Shown piece after piece: positions 42,083-51,568 of a stretch of 64,000 nucleotides of DNA (its first letter is position 1; each line of letters starts with the position of its first letter). A program made the position numbers and the translations under genes. The notes under the pieces were generated by a model. The model was not told the origin of the DNA and searched no databases. It saw nothing but the letters and a program-made list of their open reading frames with translations. Origin of the DNA: Bradyrhizobium campsiandrae (GTDB lineage Bacteria > Pseudomonadota > Alphaproteobacteria > Rhizobiales > Xanthobacteraceae); assembly GCF_014529705.1 (NCBI RefSeq), contig NZ_JAANIH010000035.1, positions 25,269-89,268 on the forward strand. The letters run 5' to 3'.

Positions 42083-43060
42083 TCATTGCGCGCGGCGGCG
42101 CGTCTTCATGTCGAGCCAGACCGCCAGGATCACGATGATGCCGGTGACGAGCGGCTGCCAATTGGCACTGACGGACAAAAGGTTCATGCCGTTCAGCACC
42201 AGGGTGAGGATCAGCGCGCCGATGAAGGTGCCGAACACGGTGCCGACGCCGCCGAACAGCGAGGTGCCGCCGATCAGCACGGCTGCGATCGCCGGCAAGG
42301 TCAGGCTTTCGCCGATGTCGGCCTCGGCGGAGTTGAGCCGCGACAGGAAGATGATCGAGGCGAGCCCGGCCATCGTGCCCGACACCGTGTAGACCAGCAG
42401 CAGCCGCCGCGTGACGGGAATGCCGGAGAGGCGAGCGGCCACCGGATTGGCGCCGATCGCATAGATCTCCTGGCCCCAGATCGTGCGCTGGGCGAATAGC
42501 GTGCCGATGCCGAGAAACACCAGCAGCAGATAGACCGGGATCGGCAGCCCGAACAGATAGCCGCTGCCGATCTGGCGGAAGCCGGCCGGGAAGCCGTGCA
42601 GCGTCTCGCCCGCCATGTACCAATAGGTCAGTCCGTTCAGCACCCAGAGCATGCCGTAGGTGGCGATGAAGGACGGGATGCGCAACGCCGTCACCATGAT
42701 GCCGTTGAGCAGGCCGACGATGCCGCCGCAGGCGAGCCCGGTCAGGATGCCGAGCACGGGCGATCCCGTGGTGTGGATCACGGTGCCGGCGATGCAGGCC
42801 GACAGCGCGACATTGGCGCCGACCGACAGATCAAGGCCGGCGGTGAGCACCACCAGCGTCAGGCCGGAGGCAATGAAGAAGGTCAGGCTCGCCTGGCGCA
42901 GCACGTTGAGGATGTTGCCGAGGCTGAGGAAGGACTCGTTCAGCACCGCCAGCACGGCGCAGATCAGCAGCACCGCGAGCAGCCGGTAGAACAGCTGGAT
43001 CGCGTCCTGGGACAGGAAGGAGCGGGGCGGCGACAGGGCCTCCTTGGCGATGTCGGTCAT
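42083..43060 (-). CDS. ABC transporter permease (RbsC-like), second
   Basis: A 325-residue inner-membrane permease of the BPD_transp_2 family with about ten hydrophobic segments. Recognisable are GLDLSVGANVALSACIAGTVI (the ribose-permease block) and GGTSLFGGVGTVFGTFIGALIL near the C-terminus. It overlaps the first permease by 4 bp (43057-43060), so the two are probably translationally coupled. Two permeases form a heterodimer with the double ATPase. Confidence 0.93.
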   Translation of the reverse strand: MTDIAKEALSPPRSFLSQDAIQLFYRLLAVLLICAVLAVLNESFLSLGNILNVLRQASLTFFIASGLTLVVLTAGLDLSVGANVALSACIAGTVIHTTGSPVLGILTGLACGGIVGLLNGIMVTALRIPSFIATYGMLWVLNGLTYWYMAGETLHGFPAGFRQIGSGYLFGLPIPVYLLLVFLGIGTLFAQRTIWGQEIYAIGANPVAARLSGIPVTRRLLLVYTVSGTMAGLASIIFLSRLNSAEADIGESLTLPAIAAVLIGGTSLFGGVGTVFGTFIGALILTLVLNGMNLLSVSANWQPLVTGIIVILAVWLDMKTRRRAQ

Positions 43061-44007
43061 GCGCGGCTCCTGAGGCCATCGAGGAACAGCGCGACGATGA
43101 CGAGGACGCCGACGCTTGCGACCTGCACCGAAGAGGGCAGCGAGATCAGGTTCAGCCCGTTGCGCAGCACGCCGACGGAGATGACGCCAAGCAGCGTGCC
43201 GAGCAGCCAGCCATTGCCGCGCTCGAACGAGGTGCCGCCGACGGCGACCGCCGCGATCGCATCGAATTCGAGGCCGAGGCCCGCGGTCGGGTGGCCCGAA
43301 TTCATGCGGGCGGTCATCAGGAGGCCGGCGATACCCGCCATGGTGCCGCCGAGCGCGTAGACCGCGATCAAGAGCTTGTTGGGGGAAAGGCCGGCATAGC
43401 GCAGCGCCTCGCGATTTCCCCCGAGCGCGAAGACGTAGCTGCCGAACCGGGTGTGATAGAGCAGGGCGTGAAAGAAGGCATAGGTGACGAGCGCGATCAC
43501 GATCGGAACGGGAACGCCTGCCAGCGTCGCCGAATAGATGTCGCGGACGCTGTGGGGAATGCCGACGACGCTCTGGCCGTCGCTGACGATCAGCGACAGG
43601 CCCTGCGCCATGCCTAAGGTGCCGAGGGTCGCCACGAAGGGCGGGATGCCCAGGATCGCCACCAGCCAGCCATTGACGGTGCCGAAGGCCGCACCGACCA
43701 GCACGCCGGCGCCGAGGCCGAGCAGCATCGACTTGGTCGCGAGCGAGACGATGGCGACGCAGAGCGAGGTCAGCGTCAGCACCGCGCCCATCGACAGATC
43801 GAGCCCCTCGGTCATGATGATCAGCGTCATCGGCAGCGCCAGCATGGTCAGGATGGTCGACTGCACCAGCACGTTGGAGAGGTTGGCCGGGCTGAGGAAG
43901 CCGGGCGCGATGGCGCCAAACAACACGATGAGCGCGCCCAGCACGATGGCGACGCCGGGAATGCGCTGCAGCGGATTTGCTTGCGATACGATCGCGGCCT
44001 CACGCAT
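43057..44007 (-). CDS. ABC transporter permease (RbsC-like), first
   Basis: A 316-residue permease similar to the neighbouring one: MTEGLDLSMGAVLTL, LGIPPFVATLGTLGMAQGL, and GGTSFERGNGWLLGTLLG near the end. It overlaps the ATPase gene by 8 bp (44000-44007) and the second permease by 4 bp. Two different permease genes, rather than a homodimer, are a variant seen in some CUT2 systems. Confidence 0.93.
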   Translation of the reverse strand: MREAAIVSQANPLQRIPGVAIVLGALIVLFGAIAPGFLSPANLSNVLVQSTILTMLALPMTLIIMTEGLDLSMGAVLTLTSLCVAIVSLATKSMLLGLGAGVLVGAAFGTVNGWLVAILGIPPFVATLGTLGMAQGLSLIVSDGQSVVGIPHSVRDIYSATLAGVPVPIVIALVTYAFFHALLYHTRFGSYVFALGGNREALRYAGLSPNKLLIAVYALGGTMAGIAGLLMTARMNSGHPTAGLGLEFDAIAAVAVGGTSFERGNGWLLGTLLGVISVGVLRNGLNLISLPSSVQVASVGVLVIVALFLDGLRSRA

Positions 44008-45526
44008 GATGCATCCCCAATCGCACGATGTTCTCCTCGGTCAGCTCATTGCGTGTCAGATGTCCGGCGACGCGGCCCTCGCGCATCACATAGGCGCGGT
44101 CGCAAACGTGACAGATCTCGACCTGCTCGGACGAGATCATCAGCGCCGCCGCGCCTTCGGCGACCAGCCGGTCGATCAGCGCAAAGATCTCGGACTTGGC
44201 GCCGACGTCGATGCCGCGCGTCGGCTCGTCGAAGATGAAGAGTTTCGCGCCGGCGGCCAGCCATTTGCCGATCACGACCTTCTGCTGGTTGCCGCCGGAC
44301 AACAGGCCCACGGTCTGACGCGCGCTAGGCGTTGCGATCCGGAGCTGCCGGATCAGGCCGTCGGCGGTGCGCTGGCTGCCGCGCGGATCGAACAGCCCGC
44401 TCGGAAACAGTTTTCGCAGCGCCGAGACCACGAGGTTGTCGCCGACCGAGCGCAGCAGCGCGAGGCCCTCGCTCTTGCGGCTCTCGGGAATCAGCGCGAT
44501 GCCGCGGCGGGCAGCGATGTCGGGCTCGCCGGAGATCGGCTTGCCGTCGAACACGATCTCGCCGGAGGCGACCGGATCGGCGCCGAAGATGGCGCGGGCT
44601 ACTTCAGTGCGGCCGGATCCGACCAGGCCGCAGAGGCCGACGATCTCACCGCGGCGCACCTCGATGTTGATGTCGGAGATTCCGCTCGGCGCGGTGAGGT
44701 TCCTGACCTCCAGCAGCACCTCACCGGGCTTGTCGGCGAAATGGCGCGGATAGGTCATGTCGACGGTGCGGCCGACCATCATCCGCACCAGCTGGTCGGG
44801 CGTGACGTCGGCGGGCTTGACGCCGTCGATGCGGCGGCCGTCGCGCAGTACCGTGATGCGGTCGCCGAGCGCGAACACCTCGGCCATGCGGTGCGAGATG
44901 TAGACGATGGAGACGCCGTCGGCCTTCAGCCGCGCGATCAGCGCGAACAGCAGCTCGGTCTCGCGGTCGGAGAGCGCGGCGGTCGGCTCGTCCATGACCA
45001 GGATGCGCGCGTTCTGGCTGATGGCTTTCGCAATCTCCACCATCTGCTGCTGGGCGACGCCGAGCGTGTTGACGATGATGGACGGATCGATCTCGAAGCC
45101 GATCGTGTCGAGCAGGCGCTTGGCGTCGGCCAGGATCCTGCGGCGGTCGATGGTTCCCGGGATGCGGCCCTTCGGCTCGCGTCCGAGGAAGATGTTCTGG
45201 GCGATGTCGAGATAGGGGACCAGCGAGAATTCCTGGAAGATCACGGCAATGCCGAGCTTCTGCGCGTCCGCCGTCGAGGCAATCGTGACCTTCTCGCCAT
45301 TGTAGAAGAATTCGCCGGCATCGGCTTGGTAAGCGCCGCACAATACCTTCATCAGGCTGGATTTGCCCGCGCCGTTCTCGCCGAGCAGCATGTGGACTTC
45401 GCCGGGATAGAGCGCAAAGGAGACGTCGTCGAGCGCCTTGACGCCGGGAAACGCCTTGCTGATGCCGCGCAATTCGAGCAGCGGCGCGGCGGCGGTCTCG
45501 CCGGGAGGGCTGACGTGGGCGTTCAT
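44000..45526 (-). CDS. Sugar-type ABC transporter ATP-binding protein (double domain)
   Basis: A 508-residue fused ATPase like RbsA/MglA. The first ABC domain has Walker A GENGAGKSS, LGVAQQQMVEIAKAI, and Walker B ILVMDEPTAAL. The second has the usual degenerate Walker A GLVGSGRTE, then LLSGGNQQKVVIGKWL and LFIFDEPTRGIDVGAK. It powers uptake through the two permeases. It overlaps the FAD oxidase gene by 4 bp. Confidence 0.95.
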   Translation of the reverse strand: MNAHVSPPGETAAAPLLELRGISKAFPGVKALDDVSFALYPGEVHMLLGENGAGKSSLMKVLCGAYQADAGEFFYNGEKVTIASTADAQKLGIAVIFQEFSLVPYLDIAQNIFLGREPKGRIPGTIDRRRILADAKRLLDTIGFEIDPSIIVNTLGVAQQQMVEIAKAISQNARILVMDEPTAALSDRETELLFALIARLKADGVSIVYISHRMAEVFALGDRITVLRDGRRIDGVKPADVTPDQLVRMMVGRTVDMTYPRHFADKPGEVLLEVRNLTAPSGISDINIEVRRGEIVGLCGLVGSGRTEVARAIFGADPVASGEIVFDGKPISGEPDIAARRGIALIPESRKSEGLALLRSVGDNLVVSALRKLFPSGLFDPRGSQRTADGLIRQLRIATPSARQTVGLLSGGNQQKVVIGKWLAAGAKLFIFDEPTRGIDVGAKSEIFALIDRLVAEGAAALMISSEQVEICHVCDRAYVMREGRVAGHLTRNELTEENIVRLGMHHA

Positions 45527-46914
45527 GGCTGGGCTCCCGCGAAGATCTTGCCCGGATTCATCAATCCATGGGGATCGAGCGCGGTCTTGATCGACCGCAT
45601 CACGTCGACGGCGTCGCCGAGCTCGTCAGTGAGATAGCCGATCTTGCCCATGCCGATGCCGTGCTCGCCGGTGCAGGTGCCGTCCATCGCGATGGCGCGG
45701 GCGACCATGCGGGCCTGCAGCGCCTTGGCGCCGTCGATCTCCTCCGGCTTTTGCGGATCGACCAGGATCAGCATGTGGAAATTGCCGTCGCCGACATGGC
45801 CGACGATGGGTGCGGTGAAGCCGTGTGCGTCCGCGTCGTTGCGGGTGTCGGTCAGGCATTCGGCCAACCGCGAGATCGGCACGCAGACATCAGTGATGAC
45901 GGCGCGCGCGCTGGGGCGCAGGCCAAGGCCCGCATAGAGCGTGTTGTCGCGGGCGTGCCAGAGCCGGCTGCGGTCCTCCGGTGCTTTGGCCCATTCAAAG
46001 CCACGGCCGCCATGCTCGGCGGCGATGGCCTGGGCCAGCTCGGCCTGCTCGGCGACCGCGCTCTCTGAGCCGTGAAATTCGAAGAACAGCGTCGGCGCTT
46101 CGCGATAGCCGAGCTTGGCATAGGCATTGATGCCGCGCATCATGACGTCGTCGAGCAGCTCGACGCGGGCGACGGGAATGGCGGCCTGGATGATGCCAAT
46201 CGCGGTATCGACCGCATTGTGCAGGGTGTCGAAGCTGCACACCGCGGCCGAAATCGCCTGCGGCAGCGGATGCAGTCTCAGCGTGATCTCGGTGATGATT
46301 CCGAGCGTTCCCTCGGCGCCGACGAACAGCCGCGTCAGATCGTAGCCGGCGGCGGATTTGCGGGCACGACGGGAGGTGCGGATCACGCGGCCGTCGGCCA
46401 GCACGACCTCCAGCGCCATGACGTTGTCCTTCATGGTGCCGTAGCGCACTGCCATGGTGCCGGAGGCGCGCGTCGAGGTCATGCCGCCGATCGAAGCGTC
46501 GGCGCCGGGATCGATCGGGAAGAACAGGCCGGTGCCGCGCAGTTCCGCATTGAGCTGCTTGCGGGTGATGCCGGGCTGGACCACGACATTCATGTCGCTG
46601 TCGTGGACGGTGAGCACCTTGTTCATGCGCGCAAAGTCGATGCAGACGCCGCCGGCGACGGCGGAGGCGTTGCCTTCGAGCGAGGTGCCGGCGCCGAACG
46701 GCACGATCGGCATCGCCGCGGCGGCGCAGAGCCTGACGATCTCGGCGACCTCCGCGGTCGTCTCCGGGAATACGACGATGTCGGGGGGCAGGGCGCGGTA
46801 ATAGGATTCGCTCTGGCCATGCTGGTCGAGCACGCCGCGCGCGATGCTCGCGCGCGGACCGATCACCCGCGTGAGGCGTTCAGCCAAGGCGGTACTGTCG
46901 ACCCGCGGTCCCAT
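45523..46914 (-). CDS. FAD-linked oxidase (GlcD / D-lactate dehydrogenase-like)
   Basis: A 463-residue flavoprotein of the PCMH family. The FAD-binding PCMH domain (about 40-220) shows VPFGAGTSLEGNA, PGADASIGGMTSTRASG and FVGAEGTLGIITEITLRLHPLP. The C-terminal domain has HVGDGNFHMLI and GTCTGEHGIGMGKIGYL, the usual signatures of D-2-hydroxyacid oxidising enzymes. It may oxidise a hydroxyacid side chain in the pathway. It sits between the transporter and the dioxygenase and overlaps the ATPase gene by 4 bp. Confidence 0.92.
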   Translation of the reverse strand: MGPRVDSTALAERLTRVIGPRASIARGVLDQHGQSESYYRALPPDIVVFPETTAEVAEIVRLCAAAAMPIVPFGAGTSLEGNASAVAGGVCIDFARMNKVLTVHDSDMNVVVQPGITRKQLNAELRGTGLFFPIDPGADASIGGMTSTRASGTMAVRYGTMKDNVMALEVVLADGRVIRTSRRARKSAAGYDLTRLFVGAEGTLGIITEITLRLHPLPQAISAAVCSFDTLHNAVDTAIGIIQAAIPVARVELLDDVMMRGINAYAKLGYREAPTLFFEFHGSESAVAEQAELAQAIAAEHGGRGFEWAKAPEDRSRLWHARDNTLYAGLGLRPSARAVITDVCVPISRLAECLTDTRNDADAHGFTAPIVGHVGDGNFHMLILVDPQKPEEIDGAKALQARMVARAIAMDGTCTGEHGIGMGKIGYLTDELGDAVDVMRSIKTALDPHGLMNPGKIFAGAQP

Positions 46915-46976
46915 CGTCTCTCCCCGTCGTCTTCCTTGTCGCGGACTGTCGTCAGCCCGTCGATTCGACGTTTAGC

Positions 46977-47861
46977 TTACGCCGCTCGTGCGTTGCTTGC
47001 GGCCCGCTTCAGGCCGAAATCGTAATTGAGGTGATAGTAGGCTGATTCCACCGTGCGACCATCGGGCGCACGGCCGGGCGGGCAATGCACGAAGTCGTGG
47101 ATCAGGCTGTCCTTGACGCCGAACACCACGTCGCTGTCCAGATATTTATCGCCCGCGACGAACACATGTGTGACGAGCTGCTCGAAGCCCGCCGCCGAGA
47201 TCATGAAGTGCACATGCGCGGGGCGCCAGGGATGGCGGCCCTGCGCCTCCAGCATCTCGCCGACCGGGCCGTCATGCGGGATCGGATAGGCGGCCGGCTT
47301 GATCGACCAGAAATGGAAGCGGCCATTGGCGTCGGTGTGGAAGCGGGCGCGCATGGCGAGATCGCCGATCTCGTCGAGTTGCTGCACGTCGTAATAGCCG
47401 TCATTGTCGGAATGCCAGACGTCGACCACGGCGCCCGCAAGCGGCTTGCCGTCGGCGGTCGAGACCGAGCCGGTGACGATCATGGGATCGCCTTGCATCG
47501 GGCCGGAGATGTCGTCGCCGTTCTGCTTCTCGGGCGCGGCCTGGACGAAGAACGGCCCGAGCACGGTGGTCTCGGTCGCGCCATCAGGCACCGGATGGTT
47601 GATCGCATCGACCAGCATGGAGACGCCGAGGGTATCCGACAGCAGGATGAACTCCTGCCGCTTGTCGTCGCACATGTGGCCGGTGCGGGTGAGGAAATCG
47701 ATGCCGTATTCCCATTCTTTCTGGGTCGGCCTGATTTCGCGCACGAAGGCATGGAGGTGACGCACCAGGGCTTCGCTGACCTGCTTGATGCGCGGATCGC
47801 CGGCGCCGGCGATGCGCTCCAGCACGGCGTCGGTGATGTTGGTCTCGCTGAAATTACGCAT
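46977..47861 (-). CDS. Intradiol ring-cleavage dioxygenase (hydroxyquinol 1,2-dioxygenase-like)
   Basis: A 294-residue non-haem Fe(III) dioxygenase cleaving a catechol- or hydroxyquinol-type ring between the hydroxyls. The N-terminal helical dimerisation domain (1-100) is followed by the catalytic beta-sandwich with DVWHSDNDGYYDVQ and AYPIPHDGP (Tyr157 and Tyr192 as ligands) and RPAHVHFMI (His216 and His218). The dimerisation domain and the maleylacetate reductase in the operon favour hydroxyquinol as substrate, giving maleylacetate; catechol is not excluded. The gap to the FAD oxidase is 62 bp. Confidence 0.92.
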   Translation of the reverse strand: MRNFSETNITDAVLERIAGAGDPRIKQVSEALVRHLHAFVREIRPTQKEWEYGIDFLTRTGHMCDDKRQEFILLSDTLGVSMLVDAINHPVPDGATETTVLGPFFVQAAPEKQNGDDISGPMQGDPMIVTGSVSTADGKPLAGAVVDVWHSDNDGYYDVQQLDEIGDLAMRARFHTDANGRFHFWSIKPAAYPIPHDGPVGEMLEAQGRHPWRPAHVHFMISAAGFEQLVTHVFVAGDKYLDSDVVFGVKDSLIHDFVHCPPGRAPDGRTVESAYYHLNYDFGLKRAASNARAA

Positions 47862-47876
47862 TTTCGCCTCCGTTGA

Positions 47877-48779
47877 TCAGAGTTTAGGCTCGTCAAGCCC
47901 GGACAGCCGTTCGAGATGCTTCACGGTCGCGATGAAGTCGGTTTCGCCGTCGCCTTGGGCGACCAGCGCGCCATAGGTCTCGCGCACCGTTGCTGCGAGC
48001 TGCAGCGGCACGCCGACGGCATGGCCGGCGCCGAGGATGAGGTCGAGGTCCTTGGCCATCTGCTTGCAGGAGAAGCTCGAGACGAAGTCGCGCGTTCGCA
48101 GCGGCGCGGTCTTGTACTTCACCATGGGCGAGGCGACGGCGCTCTCGTCCAGCACCTTCAGGATGTCCTGCCAGCCGATGCCACCCTTGCGCGCCAGCGC
48201 CAGACTCTCGGCCATCATCGCCGCCGAAACCGCGATCATGAGATTGACCGCGAGCTTGGCGTAGCGCGCTTCCTCGCTGGGACCGAGATAGGTCTGCGCG
48301 CGGGTGAAACTCGCAAACAGCGGCTTTGCGCTCTCGAAGGCATCCTTGGGGCCCGAGACGAAGCAGCTCAGCGCGCCGGTGTGCACGATGCTCGCATTGC
48401 CTGACACCGGCGCCCGCAAATAGGCGATCCCGCGCGCCTGGGCTGCGGCATCGACTTCGGCCGAAGCTTCGGCGCTGACCGTGCTGGTCTCGATCAGCAC
48501 CGCCCGCGGCGCCATCGCGCCGATCAGGCCGGTCGGGCCGAGCATCACGGCACGAAGTGCGGCATCGTCGGGGAGCGAGGTGATCACCCAGGGGCGGCCG
48601 TTGACCGCCTCACGGGGCGAGCCCGCGACGGCGATGCCGTGATCGCGCGCCTCGTCGAGCCGCGCGGTGCTCTGGTCGAAGGCGGTAACGTCAAAGCCGG
48701 CCTTGGCGACGAGTTGCGACATCGGCAGGCCCATCTTGCCAATACCGATGAAGGCGAGCTGTTTGCTTGTATCAGTCAT
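47877..48779 (-). CDS. NAD(P)-dependent beta-hydroxyacid dehydrogenase (HIBADH-like)
   Basis: A 300-residue protein with an N-terminal Rossmann motif IGIGKMGLPMSQLVAKAG, followed by VITSLPDDAALRAV, LIETSTVSAEASAEV and APVSGNASIVHTGALSCFVSG, the 3-hydroxyisobutyrate dehydrogenase signature. The catalytic Lys lies in YAKLAVNLMIAVSAAMMAESLAL. It may oxidise a beta-hydroxyacid intermediate. Its position between the dioxygenase (15 bp) and the amidohydrolase (19 bp) shows it belongs to the operon. Confidence 0.92.
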   Translation of the reverse strand: MTDTSKQLAFIGIGKMGLPMSQLVAKAGFDVTAFDQSTARLDEARDHGIAVAGSPREAVNGRPWVITSLPDDAALRAVMLGPTGLIGAMAPRAVLIETSTVSAEASAEVDAAAQARGIAYLRAPVSGNASIVHTGALSCFVSGPKDAFESAKPLFASFTRAQTYLGPSEEARYAKLAVNLMIAVSAAMMAESLALARKGGIGWQDILKVLDESAVASPMVKYKTAPLRTRDFVSSFSCKQMAKDLDLILGAGHAVGVPLQLAATVRETYGALVAQGDGETDFIATVKHLERLSGLDEPKL

Positions 48780-48798
48780 TGTTCTTGTCCGTTGGCCG

Positions 48799-50163
48799 CT
48801 ATGCCGCGGCGTGTCCCTGTCGTTCGATGTCGCGCACCAGCCGCTGGCCGGATTGCGCGAGCAGTTCCTTCTTCGCTTGCAGCCCGTCGGTCAGCAATTT
48901 CCCGTTTCGCTTCTTCCAGCGACCTCCGATCATCACGGCCTCGATATTGGCGAGGCTCGTCTGCATCACCACGGTGGCGACAGGATCGTGCACGGGGAAG
49001 AGGTTCAGATCGTCGGCACTGATGATCACGAGGTCGGCGAGTTTGCCCGGCGTTAGCGAGCCGATCTGGCTCTCGCGGCCGAGCATGCGCGCACCTTCCG
49101 TGGTGACCCAGCGCAGCGCCTCGCGCGCGGGGATCGTGGTCGTCGCCGGGATCGTGCCCTCGCTCTGGCGCATCTGCGCATTATCGAGCGCGCGCTGCAT
49201 CGACAGCGCCACGCGGGCCGCGGAGAAGAGATCGCCTGCCAGCACGGACTCGAGGTCAATGCCGATGGTGGGCCGTACGCCGCGCTTGAGCAGCCGGCCC
49301 GTGATAGGAAAGCCATGGCCCTGGATCATCTCGTTCTCCGGCGTCACCGAGAAGCTGACGCCGAGATCGATCAATTTCTGCAGGAGCTCATCGGGCAGAT
49401 CGTTGCCGTGAACGATGTTGACGAAGGGGCCGACGAGGCCGGCCTCAATCAACGTTTCCCAGCCGCCCGGAGTCTTTGCCGGGCCGCCGCCCTGATGCAT
49501 CGATGCGATCAGGCCGAGTTCGCGCGCGAGGCGGAAGTCATGCAAGGACACGTCGAGCGTCGAATAATGCGGACCGAGAATGGCAAGCCCCAGCGTGACC
49601 AGGCCATTGCGGTCGGCGAGGGGACCGGCCAGCAGCCGCTCGACCTCGCGGCGGGGATGCGGCACTTCGGAGAAGTGCGGCTCGCCCGGCTTCGGCTCGG
49701 GTTTCGGCGAGCCATGGAAGAAGGCGGCGCGGATGCCGCTCTCGATCAACCCGCGGACGGCGGCGTCGGTATGCGCAGGCGTCGGATTGTTGTGGCACCA
49801 GTCGACCAGCGTGGTGGCGCCGCAATTGATCTGGTTCAGCGCGCCGACGAGCGTGGCGATGTAGATGTCATCAGGGGTGAACAGGGTCGCAAGCCCGGCA
49901 TGCATGCGGCGGAAATATTCCAGCAGCGTCCAGTTCGCGGCAAAACCGCGCAAGCCCGTCTGCCAGGTGTGCATATGCGCGTTGATCAGTCCCGGGATGA
50001 CGATGCGGCCACGACCATCGACGATCTCGGCATCATCAGCGGCGATGCCGGGACGCACTGCGGCGATCCGCTCGTTCTCCACCAGCACGTCGCCATCTCT
50101 GAGATCGCCGATCGAGGCGTCCATGCTGATGATGGTTGCCGATTGGATGAGGGTGCGCGTCAT
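48799..50163 (-). CDS. Amidohydrolase of the ATZ/TRZ type
   Basis: A 454-residue metal-dependent hydrolase of the AtzA/TrzN/SsnA group. The N-terminal metal site is INAHMHTWQ (His63, His65), then LGLIASMHQ, NIVHGNDLPDEL and GIDLES, with a C-terminal beta-domain LTPGKLADLVIISAD. Family members deaminate or dechlorinate N-heterocycles or hydrolyse guanine-like substrates, and others act on cyclic amides. In the operon context it may open or deaminate the ring or release a side group of the imported molecule; the exact reaction is unknown. Confidence 0.9.
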   Translation of the reverse strand: MTRTLIQSATIISMDASIGDLRDGDVLVENERIAAVRPGIAADDAEIVDGRGRIVIPGLINAHMHTWQTGLRGFAANWTLLEYFRRMHAGLATLFTPDDIYIATLVGALNQINCGATTLVDWCHNNPTPAHTDAAVRGLIESGIRAAFFHGSPKPEPKPGEPHFSEVPHPRREVERLLAGPLADRNGLVTLGLAILGPHYSTLDVSLHDFRLARELGLIASMHQGGGPAKTPGGWETLIEAGLVGPFVNIVHGNDLPDELLQKLIDLGVSFSVTPENEMIQGHGFPITGRLLKRGVRPTIGIDLESVLAGDLFSAARVALSMQRALDNAQMRQSEGTIPATTTIPAREALRWVTTEGARMLGRESQIGSLTPGKLADLVIISADDLNLFPVHDPVATVVMQTSLANIEAVMIGGRWKKRNGKLLTDGLQAKKELLAQSGQRLVRDIERQGHAAA

Positions 50164-50168
50164 CGCAG

Positions 50169-51248
50169 TCAGGCCGCAGCTTGGGGGGCGACCGGCGGCT
50201 CGCCGGCCCAGGCCCGCGCAATGAGGTCGCGGATGGCGCCCCGCTCGAGCGGACGCGGATTCCAGTAGGCATTGGTGACGGCGAGGTCGGCGGCCTTGTC
50301 GATGCCGCTCTCGGGCATGCCGATGTCGCGCAGCGCCATTTTCGCGTCCAATCGTTTGGCAAGATCGAAAAGACCCCGCGATGCGTCCGACGCACCGATC
50401 GCGCGCGCGATCCGCGCCATCGCCTCGGGCACATCAGGCGCGTTGTAGGCCAGCGCATGCGGCAGCACGATCGTGTGCGTTTCGGCATGCGGCAGGTCAA
50501 ACGTGCCGCCGAGCGTGTGGCAGAGCTTGTGGTGCAAGGCCATGCCGACGGTTCCGAGGCAGACGCCGCACAGCCAGGCGCCGTAGAGCGCGTCGCTGCG
50601 GGCGGCGCGATCGTCGGGCCTGGCGGCAATGGCGGGCAGGGCCCGCGCCAGCGCGCGGATGCCTTCCTCGGCCATCAGCGAGGTGACGGGATTGGTGTCG
50701 CGCGCATAGAGCGCCTCGACCGCATGGGCGATCGCGTTGATGCCTGACGTGGCGGTGAGGCTGACAGGCAGCGTCATCGTCAAATCGACGTCGTAGATCA
50801 CTGTCTCCGGCAGCACGGCGACGTCGCGGACCGTGGTCTTCAGCCCGTTTTCGGTCTGGCCGAGGATCGGCGTCATCTCCGAGCCGGCATAGGTGGTGGG
50901 GATGCAGAGCTGGTTGATTCCGGTGCGCAAGGCCAGCGCCTTGCCGAGCCCCGTGGTCGAGCCGCCGCCGAGCGCGACCACGCAGTCGGCCTCGCAATCC
51001 TTCATCGCCGCGATCGCGCGCTCGGTCACCTCGACCGGCGTATGCATGGTGGCGCCGGCGAAGAGACCAGCATAGAGCGGGCCGAGCGCAGCGCCCAGCG
51101 CCTTGCCTTGCGCCTCCTGCTGCGGCGTGGTCAGCACCAGTGCGCGCTTGCCGCCGAGGCGCACGACCTCGGCCCTGGCCGCAGCCAATGTCCCGCTGCC
51201 GAACACGACGCGGCAGGGCAGGTTTTCAAAGGTGAACGAACCGATCAT
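50169..51248 (-). CDS. Maleylacetate reductase (iron-containing alcohol dehydrogenase family)
   Basis: A 359-residue enzyme reducing maleylacetate to 3-oxoadipate with NAD(P)H. The start MIGSFTFENLPCRVVFGSG is the typical maleylacetate reductase opening, with VVALGGGSTTGLGKALAL, CIPTTYAGSEMTPILGQTENG and the metal region HHKLCHTLGGTFDLPHAETHTIVLPH. The frame runs upstream to 51965 but across the LysR gene; the ATG at 51248 is the real start. It overlaps the Dabb gene by 4 bp. Together with the intradiol dioxygenase it defines the lower hydroxyquinol pathway. Confidence 0.95.
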   Translation of the reverse strand: MIGSFTFENLPCRVVFGSGTLAAARAEVVRLGGKRALVLTTPQQEAQGKALGAALGPLYAGLFAGATMHTPVEVTERAIAAMKDCEADCVVALGGGSTTGLGKALALRTGINQLCIPTTYAGSEMTPILGQTENGLKTTVRDVAVLPETVIYDVDLTMTLPVSLTATSGINAIAHAVEALYARDTNPVTSLMAEEGIRALARALPAIAARPDDRAARSDALYGAWLCGVCLGTVGMALHHKLCHTLGGTFDLPHAETHTIVLPHALAYNAPDVPEAMARIARAIGASDASRGLFDLAKRLDAKMALRDIGMPESGIDKAADLAVTNAYWNPRPLERGAIRDLIARAWAGEPPVAPQAAA

Positions 51249-51568
51249 TTGCCGGTCTCTTTGATGGGATAATCGACCTGGAAGCGGCCGATCCGCAAGT
51301 CGCCGAGCTCCTCCCGGACCCGCAGGTGTTCCGGATGGTTGGCGTAGGCCTTCAGGGCCTCGCTGTCGGTGAACTCGGAGACGAGGACAACGTCGCAGGC
51401 ATAATCGACATTGCTGATGTCGGTCCCGACCTCGATATGGGTGAGACCGTCGATCCGGCCCTTGAGGCCTTCGAACAGGGTTTTGACCTTGGTCCGGGCC
51501 GCCAGGCGCTCTGCCGCCGTCTCTCCGCGCAGCCGCCACATCACGATGTGCTTGATCGGACCCGACAT
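51245..51568 (-). CDS. Dabb (stress-responsive A/B barrel) family protein
   Basis: A 107-residue dimeric alpha/beta-barrel protein: MSGPIKHIVMWRLRG, VKTLFEGLKGRIDGLTHIEVGTDIS, VVLVSEFTDSEALKAYANHPEHLRVRE. Dabb proteins are small; some act as cyclases or isomerases on polyketide- or resorcinol-like aromatics, others have unknown roles. It is the first gene of the operon, so it may act early. The start at 51568 follows GAGGAAAT; a frame to 51664 has a non-conserved extension crossing the LysR promoter. Confidence 0.88.
   Translation of the reverse strand: MSGPIKHIVMWRLRGETAAERLAARTKVKTLFEGLKGRIDGLTHIEVGTDISNVDYACDVVLVSEFTDSEALKAYANHPEHLRVREELGDLRIGRFQVDYPIKETGK

Noticed and set aside
43538..45637. 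699-codon open frame antisense to the ABC permease and ATPase genes
   Set aside because: It lacks motifs and covers two unmistakable genes on the other strand.
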